Shown here one piece after another: positions 51,070-59,245 of a stretch of DNA of 64,000 bases. Source of the stretch: Pseudescherichia sp031979925 (lineage in GTDB: Bacteria; Pseudomonadota; Gammaproteobacteria; Enterobacterales; Enterobacteriaceae); contig NZ_DALZFB010000001.1 of the NCBI RefSeq assembly GCF_031979925.1, forward strand, positions 620,001 through 684,000. The letters are read 5' to 3'. Each line of letters starts with the position of its first letter. Position 1 is the first letter of the stretch. The notes beneath the pieces are model-generated. The model was given only the letters and a program-made list of their open reading frames with translations, was not told the DNA's origin and made no database searches. The position numbers and the translations under genes were made by a program.

Positions 51070-52173
51070 TTACCAGACCTGGTCCGCGATGGTGGTTACC
51101 AGGCGGACCTTATCCCACTGCTGGGCTTCGGTCAGGCTGTTGCCCTCTTCTGTGGAGGCAAAACCGCACTGCGGGCTGAGGCAGATCTGATTGATATCTA
51201 CATACTGCGCCGCTTCCTGGATGCGCGCCCTGATCCCTTCCGGGTTCTCCAGCTCGCCGTTTTTCGTGGTAATCAGGCCCAGCACCACCTGCTGCTTGCC
51301 CGGACGGATAAAGCGCAGCGGAGCGAAGTCACCAGAGCGATCGTTGTCATACTCCAGGAAGAAGGCATCGACGTTGACCTGGCCGAAGAGCACTTCCGCC
51401 ACCGGCTCGTAGCCGCCTTCAGAGATCCAGGTTGAACGGAAGTTACCACGACAGACGTGCAGGCCGATGGTTAAATCCTCCGGCTTGCCCTCCAGCGCCT
51501 TGTTCAGGACCCGGGCATAGATACGTGCCAGCTCGTCAGGATCCTCACCACGCTCGCGAACCTGGCGACGCTGATCGTCTGAGCAGAGGTAGGCCCAGAC
51601 CGTATCGTCCAGTTGCAGGTAACGGCAGCCCGCTTCATAGAAGGCGTGGATAGCGTCGCGCCAGGTGGTCGCCAGATCGTCGAAGTAGGCATCCAGCTCT
51701 GGGTAGACCGTGCTGTCGATATCTTTACGGCCGCCGCGGAAGTGCAGCACGCTCGGGCTAGGGATGGTCATTTTCGGCTGGGCGCTGCCGCTGATGCTCT
51801 GCAGGAAGCGGAAATCCTCCAGCATCGGGTGATCGCCGAAGCCCAGCTTGCCGGTCACCCGTACGCCATGTGCTTTGGTCTGTACGCCGTTGAACTGAAT
51901 GCCCGCATCAGAGTCGTAACGCTCTACGCCCTGCAGGCCATCAAAGAAGTCAAAGTGCCACCAGGCGCGGCGGAATTCGCCGTCGGTAACGACATGCAGG
52001 CCGCAGGCGCACTGCTGCTCTACCACTTTACGGATCGCGCTGTCTTCAACGGCGCGTAGCTGGCCCGCATCAATTTCGCCCGCAGCAAACTGAATACGTG
52101 CCTGCTTAATAGCATCCGGGCGCAGGAAGCTGCCGACAACATCGGCGCGGAACGGGGAGTGGTGACGCTGCAT
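51070..52173 (-). CDS. MetE-like cobalamin-independent methionine synthase catalytic-domain protein
   Basis: From the ATG at 52171-52173, after AAGGAG, 367 residues, half the length of MetE: a single (beta/alpha)8 catalytic domain of the YxjG/YxjH type. It has RADVVGSFLRP at the N terminus, and zinc ligands HxC in GLHVCRGN, Glu in FLEYDNDRSG and Cys in LSPQCGFAST; QLDDTVW lies in the substrate region. It should transfer a methyl group to homocysteine or a related thiol, with an unknown donor. Three apparent MetJ boxes lie 63-86 bases upstream, supporting a methionine role. Confidence 0.88.
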   Translation of the reverse strand: MQRHHSPFRADVVGSFLRPDAIKQARIQFAAGEIDAGQLRAVEDSAIRKVVEQQCACGLHVVTDGEFRRAWWHFDFFDGLQGVERYDSDAGIQFNGVQTKAHGVRVTGKLGFGDHPMLEDFRFLQSISGSAQPKMTIPSPSVLHFRGGRKDIDSTVYPELDAYFDDLATTWRDAIHAFYEAGCRYLQLDDTVWAYLCSDDQRRQVRERGEDPDELARIYARVLNKALEGKPEDLTIGLHVCRGNFRSTWISEGGYEPVAEVLFGQVNVDAFFLEYDNDRSGDFAPLRFIRPGKQQVVLGLITTKNGELENPEGIRARIQEAAQYVDINQICLSPQCGFASTEEGNSLTEAQQWDKVRLVTTIADQVW

Positions 52174-52235
52174 GGTAATCTCCTTGCCGTCGGGTAATGA
52201 TAACCTGACGTGATAGTTCATAATTTAAACATTTT

Positions 52236-52259
52236 AGCCTTCTGGACGGCTATATGTCT
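52236..52259 (-). promoter_or_regulatory. Three tandem MetJ-box-like octamers upstream of the MetE-like gene
   Basis: Read on the minus strand, AGACATAT, AGCCGTCC and AGAAGGCT lie end to end, each matching six of eight bases of the met box AGACGTCT. Contiguous imperfect octamers are the usual MetJ arrangement. The array ends 63 bases before the start codon. Confidence 0.6.
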
Positions 52260-52335
52260 AAAAATATGTCACACTCCCCGTCCTGATGCAACCGAGAATA
52301 ATTCACGAGACGTGAAAAACTTTCATGTTGCCGCG

Positions 52336-52734
52336 TTAATCACCGCTGGCGAATGCAAATCCTTCATCTTCCCAGCCCGTAATACCGCCGATCATAATCT
52401 TCACCGGCAGGCCCAGTTTCGCCAGCTTTAACGCGGCGCGATCGGCACCGTTACAGTGCGGACCGGCGCAGTAGACAACAAACAGCGTCCCGGCAGGCCA
52501 CTCGCGCATTTTCTCGTCGGTGATCTGGCTGTGCGGCAGATGCACCGCCCCAGGCAGATGGCGTTTAGCATAGGCATCCGGGCTACCAACAACGTGCAGC
52601 AGGGCAAAATCCTGCTGCTGATGAGCTAAGGCATGGTGGACATCGGCGCAGTCGGTTTCAACGTTCAGGCGCTGTAGAAAATGCTGAACGGCCTGTTCGG
52701 CGGGGGCGGTGGGATATTCGCTTACGTAGCTCAT
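52336..52734 (-). CDS. Rhodanese-like domain protein
   Basis: A 132-residue single rhodanese domain. It has LLHVVGSPDAYAKRHLPGAVHLPH, the catalytic Cys in LFVVYCAGPHCNGADRAA, and VKIMIGGITGWEDEGF, the C-terminal rhodanese signature. Such proteins carry or transfer sulfane sulfur. GGAGAAAG precedes the ATG. It is divergent, by 67 bases, from the FtrA-like regulator, a pairing seen in other enterobacteria and suggesting control by that regulator. Confidence 0.9.
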   Translation of the reverse strand: MSYVSEYPTAPAEQAVQHFLQRLNVETDCADVHHALAHQQQDFALLHVVGSPDAYAKRHLPGAVHLPHSQITDEKMREWPAGTLFVVYCAGPHCNGADRAALKLAKLGLPVKIMIGGITGWEDEGFAFASGD

Positions 52735-52801
52735 GGTACTTTCTCCTTGGTTGTGTTAACACTAAGCTAACGCAAAACTTATCGGCCCACCGCCTACCGC
52801 T

Positions 52802-53788
52802 ATGCCAGAAAACGCCAGGATAATGACAACTTTACCCTCCCCCCGCCCGCTGGTGGTGGCTGTCGCCTATGACGGCCTTTGCACCTTTGAATTCGGTATT
52901 GCCGTGGAGATTTTTGGCCTGCCGCGCCCTGAACTGGGCGAGAACTGGTACCGCTTTGCCGTGGCATCGGTGGATGAAGGTGAGCTGCGTGCTACCGGCG
53001 GCATCCGGCTGGTGGCCGACGGCGGCTTAGGGCTGCTGGCGCAGGCCGATACCATTATTATTCCCGGCTGGCGCGGTGCAGAAAGTCCGGTGCCGGAGGC
53101 ATTGTGTCAGGCGCTGCGCGAGGCTAACGCCCGTGGCTGCCGAATCATGTCTATCTGTTCAGGGGTATTTGTGCTGGCCGCCGCCGGGCTGCTTAACGGA
53201 AAGCGGGCTACCACTCACTGGCGCTATACGCCGCTGTTGCGGGAGCGCTACCCCGCCATTGAGGTGCTTGAGGATGCGCTCTATTATCATGAGGGTAGCG
53301 TGCTAACCTCGGCGGGCAGCGCAGCCGGGATCGACCTCTGTCTGCATCTGGTTCGTCTGGACTATGGTACCGACGTGGCTAACAACGTTGCCCGTCGACT
53401 GGTGGTACAGCCGCATCGTGATGGCTCGCAAAGCCAGCAGATCGTCCGGCCGGTCGCCAGATCGCGGGAGAGTCAGCGACTCGGGCAGGTGTTCGATTAT
53501 CTTCATAGCCAGCTTGCACACCAGCACTCTGTGGCTTCCCTGGCGAAGCTCGCCGGTATGAGTACAAGAACCTTTTTACGCCGTTTTGATGAGGCGACGG
53601 GAACCACGCCTGCGCGATGGATTTTACAGGAGCGGCTGGCGCGTGCCCGGACGTTGCTGGATAACGCCGATCTCAGTATGGAGGAGGTCGCTGCGCAGGC
53701 GGGCTTTGCTACCGCCGCCTCGTTGCGCCACCATTTTCGTCAGCGTTTCGCCCTGTCGCCCCGTGACTATCGTAAAAATCAGGCATAA
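52802..53788 (+). CDS. ftrA: FtrA-like transcriptional regulator (GATase1/DJ-1-like + AraC HTH)
   Basis: A 328-residue GlxA-type regulator. The N-terminal DJ-1/PfpI-like domain includes VVAVAYDGLCTFEFGIAVEIFG, ADTIIIPGWRG and SICSGVFVLAAAGLLNGKRATTHW with the nucleophile-elbow Cys. The C-terminal AraC domain has SVASLAKLAGMSTRTFLRRFDEATGTTPARWI and MEEVAAQAGFATAASLRHHFRQRF. It matches the family named FtrA in enterobacteria, and the divergent rhodanese is its likely target. No convincing ribosome site is seen; ATG 52823 is an alternative start. Confidence 0.85.
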   Translation: MPENARIMTTLPSPRPLVVAVAYDGLCTFEFGIAVEIFGLPRPELGENWYRFAVASVDEGELRATGGIRLVADGGLGLLAQADTIIIPGWRGAESPVPEALCQALREANARGCRIMSICSGVFVLAAAGLLNGKRATTHWRYTPLLRERYPAIEVLEDALYYHEGSVLTSAGSAAGIDLCLHLVRLDYGTDVANNVARRLVVQPHRDGSQSQQIVRPVARSRESQRLGQVFDYLHSQLAHQHSVASLAKLAGMSTRTFLRRFDEATGTTPARWILQERLARARTLLDNADLSMEEVAAQAGFATAASLRHHFRQRFALSPRDYRKNQA

Positions 53789-53812
53789 AAAAACCGCCAG
53801 TGATACTGGCGG
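53782..53812. terminator. Terminator-like hairpin after ftrA
   Basis: CCGCCAGT and ACTGGCGG form a perfect eight-base stem with a three-base loop just after the ftrA stop. Seven A residues precede it, so the T-run is on the minus strand. Confidence 0.6.
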
Positions 53813-53954
53813 CAAATGCTTGCATGGATAGATCTATTTTGCTCTGTACGTTATCCCGAGGTTTATTAGTTGGGATAGCCGATCGTCACTATCATCGCAC
53901 AGCATTTCTTAACAAAGGCTAAACAACGCGGCGTAATAACTATAAAGAAAGTAT

Positions 53955-54036
53955 GTAGGCCCGGTAAGCGATGCGTCATCGGGCCTTGCTGGGCTGACAC
54001 CGCAATGCCGGGCGGCACTGCGTTTGCCCGGCCTAC
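53955..54036. repeat. BIME
   Basis: GTAGGCCCGGTAAGCGATGC at the left and CTGCGTTTGCCCGGCCTAC at the right are oppositely oriented REP units. Confidence 0.8.
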
Positions 54037-54207
54037 GTGAGGCACGGTGCGGTTTTTACCGGCTCTCCCGCCAGGCTTTGATCATCTCTTTAGTAACTTC
54101 ATCTTTATAACAAACAGGTGAATAGCCACCGGCCTTGCACAGTAAAGCGGTGTTAATTAATAAAGATTGATTAATGACAAAAGACAGATTGGTTGCATGA
54201 AAACACG

Positions 54208-54289
54208 TAGGCCTGATAAGCGCAGCGCCATCAGGCGTTTCTGTGCTGACGCTGCCATGCCGGGCGGCACTGCGTTTGCCCGGCCTACT
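54208..54289. repeat. BIME
   Basis: GTAGGCCTGATAAGCGCAGC at the left and CTGCGTTTGCCCGGCCTAC at the right form a paired REP. The right half is nearly identical to that of the BIME 250 bases away. Confidence 0.8.
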
Positions 54290-54292
54290 GTG

Positions 54293-54700
54293 TTAACCTT
54301 TTTGAGTTCCGGTATCGATCTTTAGATAGCGCATCAGCCCTACGGTCGCGCTCTTTTTAGCTTCGTCATTAGCGGCTACCAGATAGTAATCTGTTGCGAT
54401 CGCATAGGGCGCTTTATCCGCGGGATAAACTGCATATTTAAACACCAGCTGACCGCCATGGCGCTGGCACTCCATATCCCAGTGCCCTTTCTCTGCTTGC
54501 GCAATGCCGCACTGGCCCGGACCGTAGCTGTTTGAGAGATAAGAATCGACTCGGGATTCAGCTTTCGTAATGTAAGCCGGCTTATTATTGTACATAAAAC
54601 CGGTACATACCGCGCCCGCCGCCAAAATGAGCGGTAACGATAACAGCATTTTTCTTTTCATTTTGAAAAGCCTATTTTCTAACAGAAACACGCGCCGCAT
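54293..54700 (-). CDS. Hypothetical membrane-anchored/secreted protein, 135 residues
   Basis: The ATG at 54698-54700 follows AAGGAG with good spacing and gives 135 residues. A hydrophobic stretch, LLSLPLILAAGAVCTGFMY, near residues 19-37 is a signal anchor or signal peptide; the second ATG at 54659-54661 would give a more standard signal but lacks a ribosome site. The exported part has two Cys in YGPGQCGIAQAEKGHWDMECQ, which could form a disulfide, and a tail ending YLKIDTGTQKG. I do not recognise the family. It stands alone between a BIME and the Asp-Pro-rich gene. Confidence 0.65.
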   Translation of the reverse strand: MRRVFLLENRLFKMKRKMLLSLPLILAAGAVCTGFMYNNKPAYITKAESRVDSYLSNSYGPGQCGIAQAEKGHWDMECQRHGGQLVFKYAVYPADKAPYAIATDYYLVAANDEAKKSATVGLMRYLKIDTGTQKG

Positions 54701-54794
54701 AGTATTCTCCTTATTACCAGAGAATGTAACTACCTTAATTAGCGGTTCTTAACATAAACGGTTTTTGTGACAGCGGCGTGAACCCGTGTTCAAC

Positions 54795-54815
54795 AAAAAG
54801 CCGCCCGTAGGCGGC
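54795..54815 (-). terminator. Terminator of the Asp-Pro-rich small gene
   Basis: GCCGCC and GGCGGC form a perfect stem with a CGTA loop (54800-54815). On the minus strand it is followed by five T residues. It lies five bases after the small gene's stop. Confidence 0.75.
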
Positions 54816-54820
54816 TATTC

Positions 54821-54997
54821 TTAGAGAGGCCTTGTGCGATCGGGATCGTCGATATCAGGGTTATCGATATCAGGATCGTCAAAATCAGGATCGTCAGGGT
54901 CGATAGGGTCAATATCATCTGGCGGATAACGGTCGGGATCGTCCCGGTCCGGTCTGTCAGAAGGTAATGGATCAACAATATCTGGGCGTTCGGACAT
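54821..54997 (-). CDS. Small Asp-Pro-rich repeat protein, 58 residues
   Basis: A short gene with ATG at 54995-54997, a strong GGAGG ribosome site and its own terminator. The product MSERPDIVDPLPSDRPDRD... is 22 Asp and 14 Pro in 58 residues, built of repeating DxDDPD/DIDDPD-like units, with net strong negative charge. It is probably disordered or forms an extended acidic, possibly calcium-binding, chain. No signal peptide is seen. I recognise no named family; a longer frame on the same strand in another phase is its shadow. Confidence 0.7.
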   Translation of the reverse strand: MSERPDIVDPLPSDRPDRDDPDRYPPDDIDPIDPDDPDFDDPDIDNPDIDDPDRTRPL

Positions 54998-55043
54998 AGG
55001 ACCTCCAGCACGATAAACTGCAGTAAAGGATGTTAGCGAACCG

Positions 55044-55142
55044 CTACTTTTTATCCTGTTTTGGCTTTTTGTTGTCAGACCCAGACCGCTTATCAGAATT
55101 TTTAGGCTGGTCTTTAGAAACGTTCAAGTTGACGCTTTTCAT
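55044..55142 (-). CDS. Small lysine-rich protein, 32 residues
   Basis: ATG at 55140-55142 follows GGAG with six-base spacing. The product begins MKSVNLNVSKDQPKNSDK and ends KKPKQDKK: polar, basic, without hydrophobic segments, probably disordered. It lies just upstream of the acidic 58-residue gene on the same strand, 46 bases apart, so an acidic and a basic small protein may be co-expressed. The family is unknown. Evidence is the ribosome site and composition only. Confidence 0.5.
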   Translation of the reverse strand: MKSVNLNVSKDQPKNSDKRSGSDNKKPKQDKK

Positions 55143-55361
55143 GGGTAACTCCAGGTAAGGTGACAGCTTTTGCTGCACCTGGAGTATAGGTAAGCTTTTT
55201 CGATACCACCAGCGAGGCGGCAACGCGATGGTCCAGCCCCAATACCCAGCGCCCTGTAAGTTACGGTGTCACCTTCTCTGCCCTGCGCTATCTAAGCCAC
55301 GGTTTTCAGCATCGGTTCAGTAACCGGACTATGCTATGCTTGGAAAAAACAAGGAGGTGAG

Positions 55362-55724
55362 ATGTTTTCCTTTCTCAATACATTAAAGCGGCTGATAAGC
55401 AATCAGCAAGAAGCACCGACTACTCAGCCAAAATATTCAAATGAACAGCTTTTGCAGTGGGCCACGGGCTGCATGCTGGAGGGGCTTCCGGATGAGTTTT
55501 ATGAAGCCAGGATTACGTGTCAGTGCAGCGTGAATAATGAAGGCCACCAGACAGTAAATGTCTCTCACGAATTCAAGCTTACTGAAGAGTCAGAGTACTC
55601 CAGATTTTCCCCGCCAGACGATCTCTATGCGACTAACTGCATTGAACAAATCCTTACTGGTAAGAAATGGACCTATGCAGCGATTATTTTCAACCCTCAA
55701 ACGACAAGATTTGAATGGAAATAA
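55362..55724 (+). CDS. Hypothetical protein, 120 residues
   Basis: A gene with an excellent ribosome site (AAGGAGGTGAG) directly before the ATG. The product starts MFSFLNTLKRLISNQQEAP and has a globular remainder with two Cys in ARITCQCSVNNEG, a TVNVSHEFKLTEES strand region and the C terminus KKWTYAAIIFNPQTTRFEWK. Codon use is more AT-rich than the surrounding genome, suggesting transfer. I do not recognise it; size and isolation would fit an orphan immunity-like or accessory protein, but nothing proves that. Confidence 0.65.
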   Translation: MFSFLNTLKRLISNQQEAPTTQPKYSNEQLLQWATGCMLEGLPDEFYEARITCQCSVNNEGHQTVNVSHEFKLTEESEYSRFSPPDDLYATNCIEQILTGKKWTYAAIIFNPQTTRFEWK

Positions 55725-55812
55725 TGACCAATGCCTCATGTAAATAGTGAGCAGGGTTGTTCTTACATCGTCGTTTTAGCAAAAAATCAATGATATTATG
55801 CTACCGCAATGG

Positions 55813-56256
55813 CTACATCCCATTAGCTTTACTTAGGTGCAACAGGGGATATGGCCTCCCCTGATTATCCTGCTTGGAACGCCCTGAAATCTGAAAACCC
55901 ATATGCTGATAAAATCCTACAGCTTGCTGGTTTTGTTCATTTACATCGACGCTTAAATCATGATGCAGGGCCAGTGCATGTGAGATCAACCGTTTGCCGA
56001 CGCCAAGTCCACGAGCAGAAGCATCCACAAAAAGTGCTTCCAGATGACCATTATGCAAAAACATAAATCCTAGTGGCTGGTCATCCTGATTTGTAGCAAC
56101 CCATACAGGAACTTCTGAAAAAAAGCCGACAACTTCTTTTTCGATCTCTTGTCGGTCATGATCTGTCAGAAAATCATGTGTTGCATCTACTGAATTCTTC
56201 CAAATTTGTATGATTTCAGGTGCTTCAGCCGTTCTTGACATTCTGATTTTTAACAT
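55813..56256 (-). CDS. YjaB-like GNAT acetyltransferase
   Basis: A 147-residue acetyltransferase resembling E. coli YjaB: IIQIWKNSVDATHDFLTDHDR, VPVWVATNQDDQPLGFMFL, the CoA loop ALFVDASARGLGVGKRLISHAL, and VNEQNQQAVGFYQHMGFQISGRS. YjaB binds acetyl-CoA; its substrate is unknown. The gene is AT-rich, and its upstream region carries three palindromes, including two tandem ACTATAGT sites, suggesting specific regulation. Confidence 0.88.
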   Translation of the reverse strand: MLKIRMSRTAEAPEIIQIWKNSVDATHDFLTDHDRQEIEKEVVGFFSEVPVWVATNQDDQPLGFMFLHNGHLEALFVDASARGLGVGKRLISHALALHHDLSVDVNEQNQQAVGFYQHMGFQISGRSKQDNQGRPYPLLHLSKANGM

Positions 56257-56285
56257 TTTCCTACCTTCAATCGGTCTTTACTTTA

Positions 56286-56349
56286 TGTATTTACATACAA
56301 AATGAGTCCGCCAAAATTTACTATAGTAAAATTAAATTCACTATAGTGA
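56286..56349. promoter_or_regulatory. Array of three palindromes upstream of the YjaB-like gene
   Basis: TGTAT-TTAC-ATACA at 56286-56299, the perfect TTTACTATAGTAAA at 56317-56330, and the perfect TCACTATAGTGA at 56338-56349. The centres of the last two, sharing ACTATAGT, are 20 bases apart, about two helical turns. The array starts 30 bases before the acetyltransferase start. Confidence 0.6.
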
Positions 56350-56456
56350 TTTAGCTTTCATGTTTAATAATTGTTCAGAAAAAGTGCTAATACTCTGGTT
56401 AATTTGAGCCTCTTCATTATGATCTGCCGGGATCATCCTTTTAAGGCTGAAAACGT

Positions 56457-56930
56457 TTAAATACGTTTTGGCCGTGTTGCGAAGAAGACAACTGCAGCTC
56501 CGATAGCGACGATGAGCGTATCTTCAATTATGCCACTTCTGGTCTGCCCAATTTCTGCCATGGCTTTTTTACGTGCCGCAAGTGTGACATAGGCAAGTGG
56601 CACAGCGGCAGAGATAGCGATCGTTGCGCCGGTTTTTTCTTCTCCTGCGGGTGCCAATGCGGCGCCCGCAATCCCTGCACTGGCCACACGTGCTGACAAG
56701 CCCAAAAACACGGTGCGGTCTGGCGCTGACTTCATCTTGTCGCCAAAGAGCTCACCTACACCCATCGCTAACGCGCCATATTTGAATAACGGACGGTCCA
56801 GTAGCATGAGGCTGCCCGGTGTGTCGCGCCTGGCAAGGCGTGCTCCAGCGAGGACCGCCATCGGCGTCATAGACCGGCAGCTGGCGACAACGCCAATTAA
56901 GGCGGAATAAATAAACTTAGTTATTTTCAT
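56457..56930 (-). CDS. DUF4126-type membrane protein
   Basis: A 157-residue protein with hydrophobic segments at the N terminus (FIYSALIGVVASCRSMTPMAVLAG), in the middle (AGIAGAALAP, GATIAISAAVPLAYVTLAA) and at the C terminus (IIEDTLIVAIGAAVVFFATRP). The pattern matches DUF4126-like inner-membrane proteins. Function is unknown. GGGAGA precedes the ATG. It stands alone between the acetyltransferase and dcp. Confidence 0.75.
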   Translation of the reverse strand: MKITKFIYSALIGVVASCRSMTPMAVLAGARLARRDTPGSLMLLDRPLFKYGALAMGVGELFGDKMKSAPDRTVFLGLSARVASAGIAGAALAPAGEEKTGATIAISAAVPLAYVTLAARKKAMAEIGQTRSGIIEDTLIVAIGAAVVFFATRPKRI

Positions 56931-57113
56931 TACTTATCTCCCGGCTTTACTAACGCATTTACATGGTCACATTATTTAAACGCTTTTGCTCCAGGTGCGG
57001 CTTCCTGTGCAAATTTCAACGGCAATAGTCAGTATAGATGAACGGCCTGAGCTCGCGGTCTCGACTGGATACCGGGCATCGCGCCCGGTTCTGTTTCCAG
57101 CCCGAAAAAGCCC

Positions 57114-59159
57114 TTACGAACTCAGCCCGCGATTCACTAGCATCGGTTCGATCCTGGGATCTTGTCCGCGCCACTGGCGATAAAGCTCAGCTAAATCAGT
57201 GCCATTCCCGCGCGACAAAATAGCCTCGCGGAATTTCTGCCCGTTTTCGCGGTTTAATCCGCCCTGCTCCACAAACCATTGGTAGCCGTCGTCGGCCAGC
57301 ATCTGCGTCCAGATATAGGCGTAGTAGCCCGCAGCGTAGCCCCCACCGAAAATATGCGCGAAGTAGCTGCTGCGATAGCGCGGCGGCACGGCAGCAAGAT
57401 CGAGTTCTTCCCGCTTAAGCACCTCGGCTTCAAAGGCAGCAACATCATTCACCGTGGTCTGAGATGTCAGACTGTGCCAGTTCATATCCAGCAGCGCGGC
57501 GCTGAGTAGCTCCGTCATGTCGTATCCTTTGTTAAACAGCGCAGCCCGATGCATCTTCTCCTGTAGCGCCGTCGGCATTGGCTCTCCAGTCTGGTAGTGA
57601 CGGGCATAGCGGGCGAAAACGTCAGGATGGCTGGCCCAGTGCTCGTTAATCTGCGACGGGAACTCAACAAAATCTCGTGGCGTATTGGTGCCGGAGAGCG
57701 TGGCGTAGCGCTGGCTGGCAAAAAGACCATGCAGGGTGTGGCCGAACTCATGGAATAGCGTGATGACATCATCCCATGAAATCAGTGCCGGGCCGCCTGC
57801 GGTGGGCTTCTGGTAGTTGCAGACGTTATAGATAACCGGCCGGGTTCCCTGTAGCGTGGATTGCTCAACAAAATTACCCATCCATGCCCCGCCGCTTTTG
57901 CTGTCGCGGGCGTAGAAATCGCCGTAGAAGAGCGCCATGCCGGTGCCGTCAGCGTCAAAAATTTCCCAAACGCGGACGTCCGGGTGATAGACCGGCAGAT
58001 CGAAACGCTCGACAAAGGTCAGGCCAAACAGCTGGCTCGCAGTCCAGAACACCCCTTCAACCAGCACGGTATTGAGAACAAAGTAGGGTTTAATCTGCGC
58101 ATCATCGAGGGCAAACTTATCCCGGCGCACCTGCTCGGCGTACCACGCCCAGTCCCACGCCTCGGCGCTGAATCCGCCCTGCTGCTGGTCAATGACGTGC
58201 TGAATGTCCGCCAGCTCCTGCTCTGCACGAGCGCGTGCGGCCGGTACGATATTGCGCATGAACGTCAGCGCTGCGGCGGGAGTTTGCGCCATCTGGTCAG
58301 CGGTTTTCCATGCCGCGTAGTCAGGGAAACCCAGCAGTGCGGCCTGCTCTGCACGGATTTTAGCCAGGCGCAGCACGATAGCGCGGGTATCGTTTTCATC
58401 GCCCTTTTCCGTACGCGACCAGCCCGCTTTGAAAAGCTGCTCTCGGGTCTGGCGATCGCGCAGCCCCGCCAGCGCAGGCTGCTGGGTGGTATTCAGCAGC
58501 GGGATAAGCCAGCGCCCCGGCAGGCCCCGCTCCTCGGCCGCCGCCCGCGCCTGGGCTTTCTCCCCCTCGCTCAGGCCATCAAGCTGCCGCTCGCTCTCTA
58601 CGATCAGCCCGCCCGCCTTGCCCGCCGCCAGCAGGTGCTGGTTAAACTGGCTTGTCAGCGTCGCTGCCTCGGTATTCAGGCTTTTTAGCGCCTGCTTCTC
58701 GGCAATACCCAGCGTTGCCCCCGCCAGAATAAAGCGCTGGTGGACGATTTCCGTCAGCCGGACGGACTCTGCGTCCAGCCCGAGGGCATGGCGCTGCTGC
58801 CAGACGGCATCAATACGCGAGAAGAGTGCCTCATCCAGATAGATATCGTTCGCCAGCTCGGCCAGCTCCGTGGAGAAGGCTTCATCAAGCTGCTGGAGAT
58901 AGTCATTGGTGTGTGCGGAGGTCATAGCAAAAAAGATACTGGTGACCCGAGTCAGAAGCTGTCCGCTCTGCTCCAACGCCAGAATGGTGTTATTAAAATC
59001 CGCAGCCGCCGTCGCCTGGGAGATGTCTCTGACCTCAGCGCGCTTTTGCCGCATCCCTTCGTCAAAGGCGGAACGATAGTGGCTATCTTCAAGGGTATCA
59101 AAACGCGGAGCCAGATAGGGCAGCGTGCTTTCACTTAATAAAGGATTTGTTAGCGACAT
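57114..59159 (-). CDS. dcp: Dcp, dipeptidyl carboxypeptidase II
   Basis: A 681-residue M3 zinc metallopeptidase of the same length as E. coli Dcp. The HEFGH zinc motif (VITLFHEFGHTLHGLFAS) is near residue 470, followed by the third ligand Glu region and substrate-binding GYAAGYYAYIWTQML. It removes C-terminal dipeptides from oligopeptides. GGAG precedes the ATG. It is divergent from ydfG, as in E. coli. Confidence 0.96.
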   Translation of the reverse strand: MSLTNPLLSESTLPYLAPRFDTLEDSHYRSAFDEGMRQKRAEVRDISQATAAADFNNTILALEQSGQLLTRVTSIFFAMTSAHTNDYLQQLDEAFSTELAELANDIYLDEALFSRIDAVWQQRHALGLDAESVRLTEIVHQRFILAGATLGIAEKQALKSLNTEAATLTSQFNQHLLAAGKAGGLIVESERQLDGLSEGEKAQARAAAEERGLPGRWLIPLLNTTQQPALAGLRDRQTREQLFKAGWSRTEKGDENDTRAIVLRLAKIRAEQAALLGFPDYAAWKTADQMAQTPAAALTFMRNIVPAARARAEQELADIQHVIDQQQGGFSAEAWDWAWYAEQVRRDKFALDDAQIKPYFVLNTVLVEGVFWTASQLFGLTFVERFDLPVYHPDVRVWEIFDADGTGMALFYGDFYARDSKSGGAWMGNFVEQSTLQGTRPVIYNVCNYQKPTAGGPALISWDDVITLFHEFGHTLHGLFASQRYATLSGTNTPRDFVEFPSQINEHWASHPDVFARYARHYQTGEPMPTALQEKMHRAALFNKGYDMTELLSAALLDMNWHSLTSQTTVNDVAAFEAEVLKREELDLAAVPPRYRSSYFAHIFGGGYAAGYYAYIWTQMLADDGYQWFVEQGGLNRENGQKFREAILSRGNGTDLAELYRQWRGQDPRIEPMLVNRGLSS

Positions 59160-59245
59160 TTCAACTCCTTAAACATTGTCGTTTACCGCAGGCTCTTAAC
59201 CCATGCTATCGTAATAACACACAAAAAGCGTTGAGGAACAGAATG

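Larger units (their letters stand above)
53813..54292. other. 480-base region of REP elements with a possible gene remnant
   Basis: Between ftrA and the next gene are two BIMEs (53955-54036 and 54208-54289). Between the BIMEs a leftward frame ends at TAA 54056-54058 with the plausible C terminus LLCKAGGYSPVCYKDEVTKE and a WRESR end, but no ATG/GTG start or ribosome site lies inside the BIME boundary. It may be the 3' end of a small gene whose start was lost, or chance coding. Nothing else was identified. Confidence 0.4.

Noticed and set aside
53955..54289. Closely spaced repeats that could suggest a CRISPR array
   Set aside because: The units are inverted REP/BIME palindromes, only two in number, with no regular spacers and no cas genes.
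54790..55011. Hydrophobic 73-codon leftward frame rich in Ile, Leu and Thr
   Set aside because: It is the shifted-frame reading of the Asp-Pro repeat gene, which has the better ribosome site, start and terminator.
57071..57089. GC-rich hairpin ACCGGGC/GCCCGGT downstream of dcp as a terminator
   Set aside because: The stem is perfect but no T-run follows on either strand, so it is not listed as a feature.
57861..58688. Rightward open frame of 275 codons opposite dcp
   Set aside because: Shadow of a highly conserved peptidase gene in high-GC DNA.
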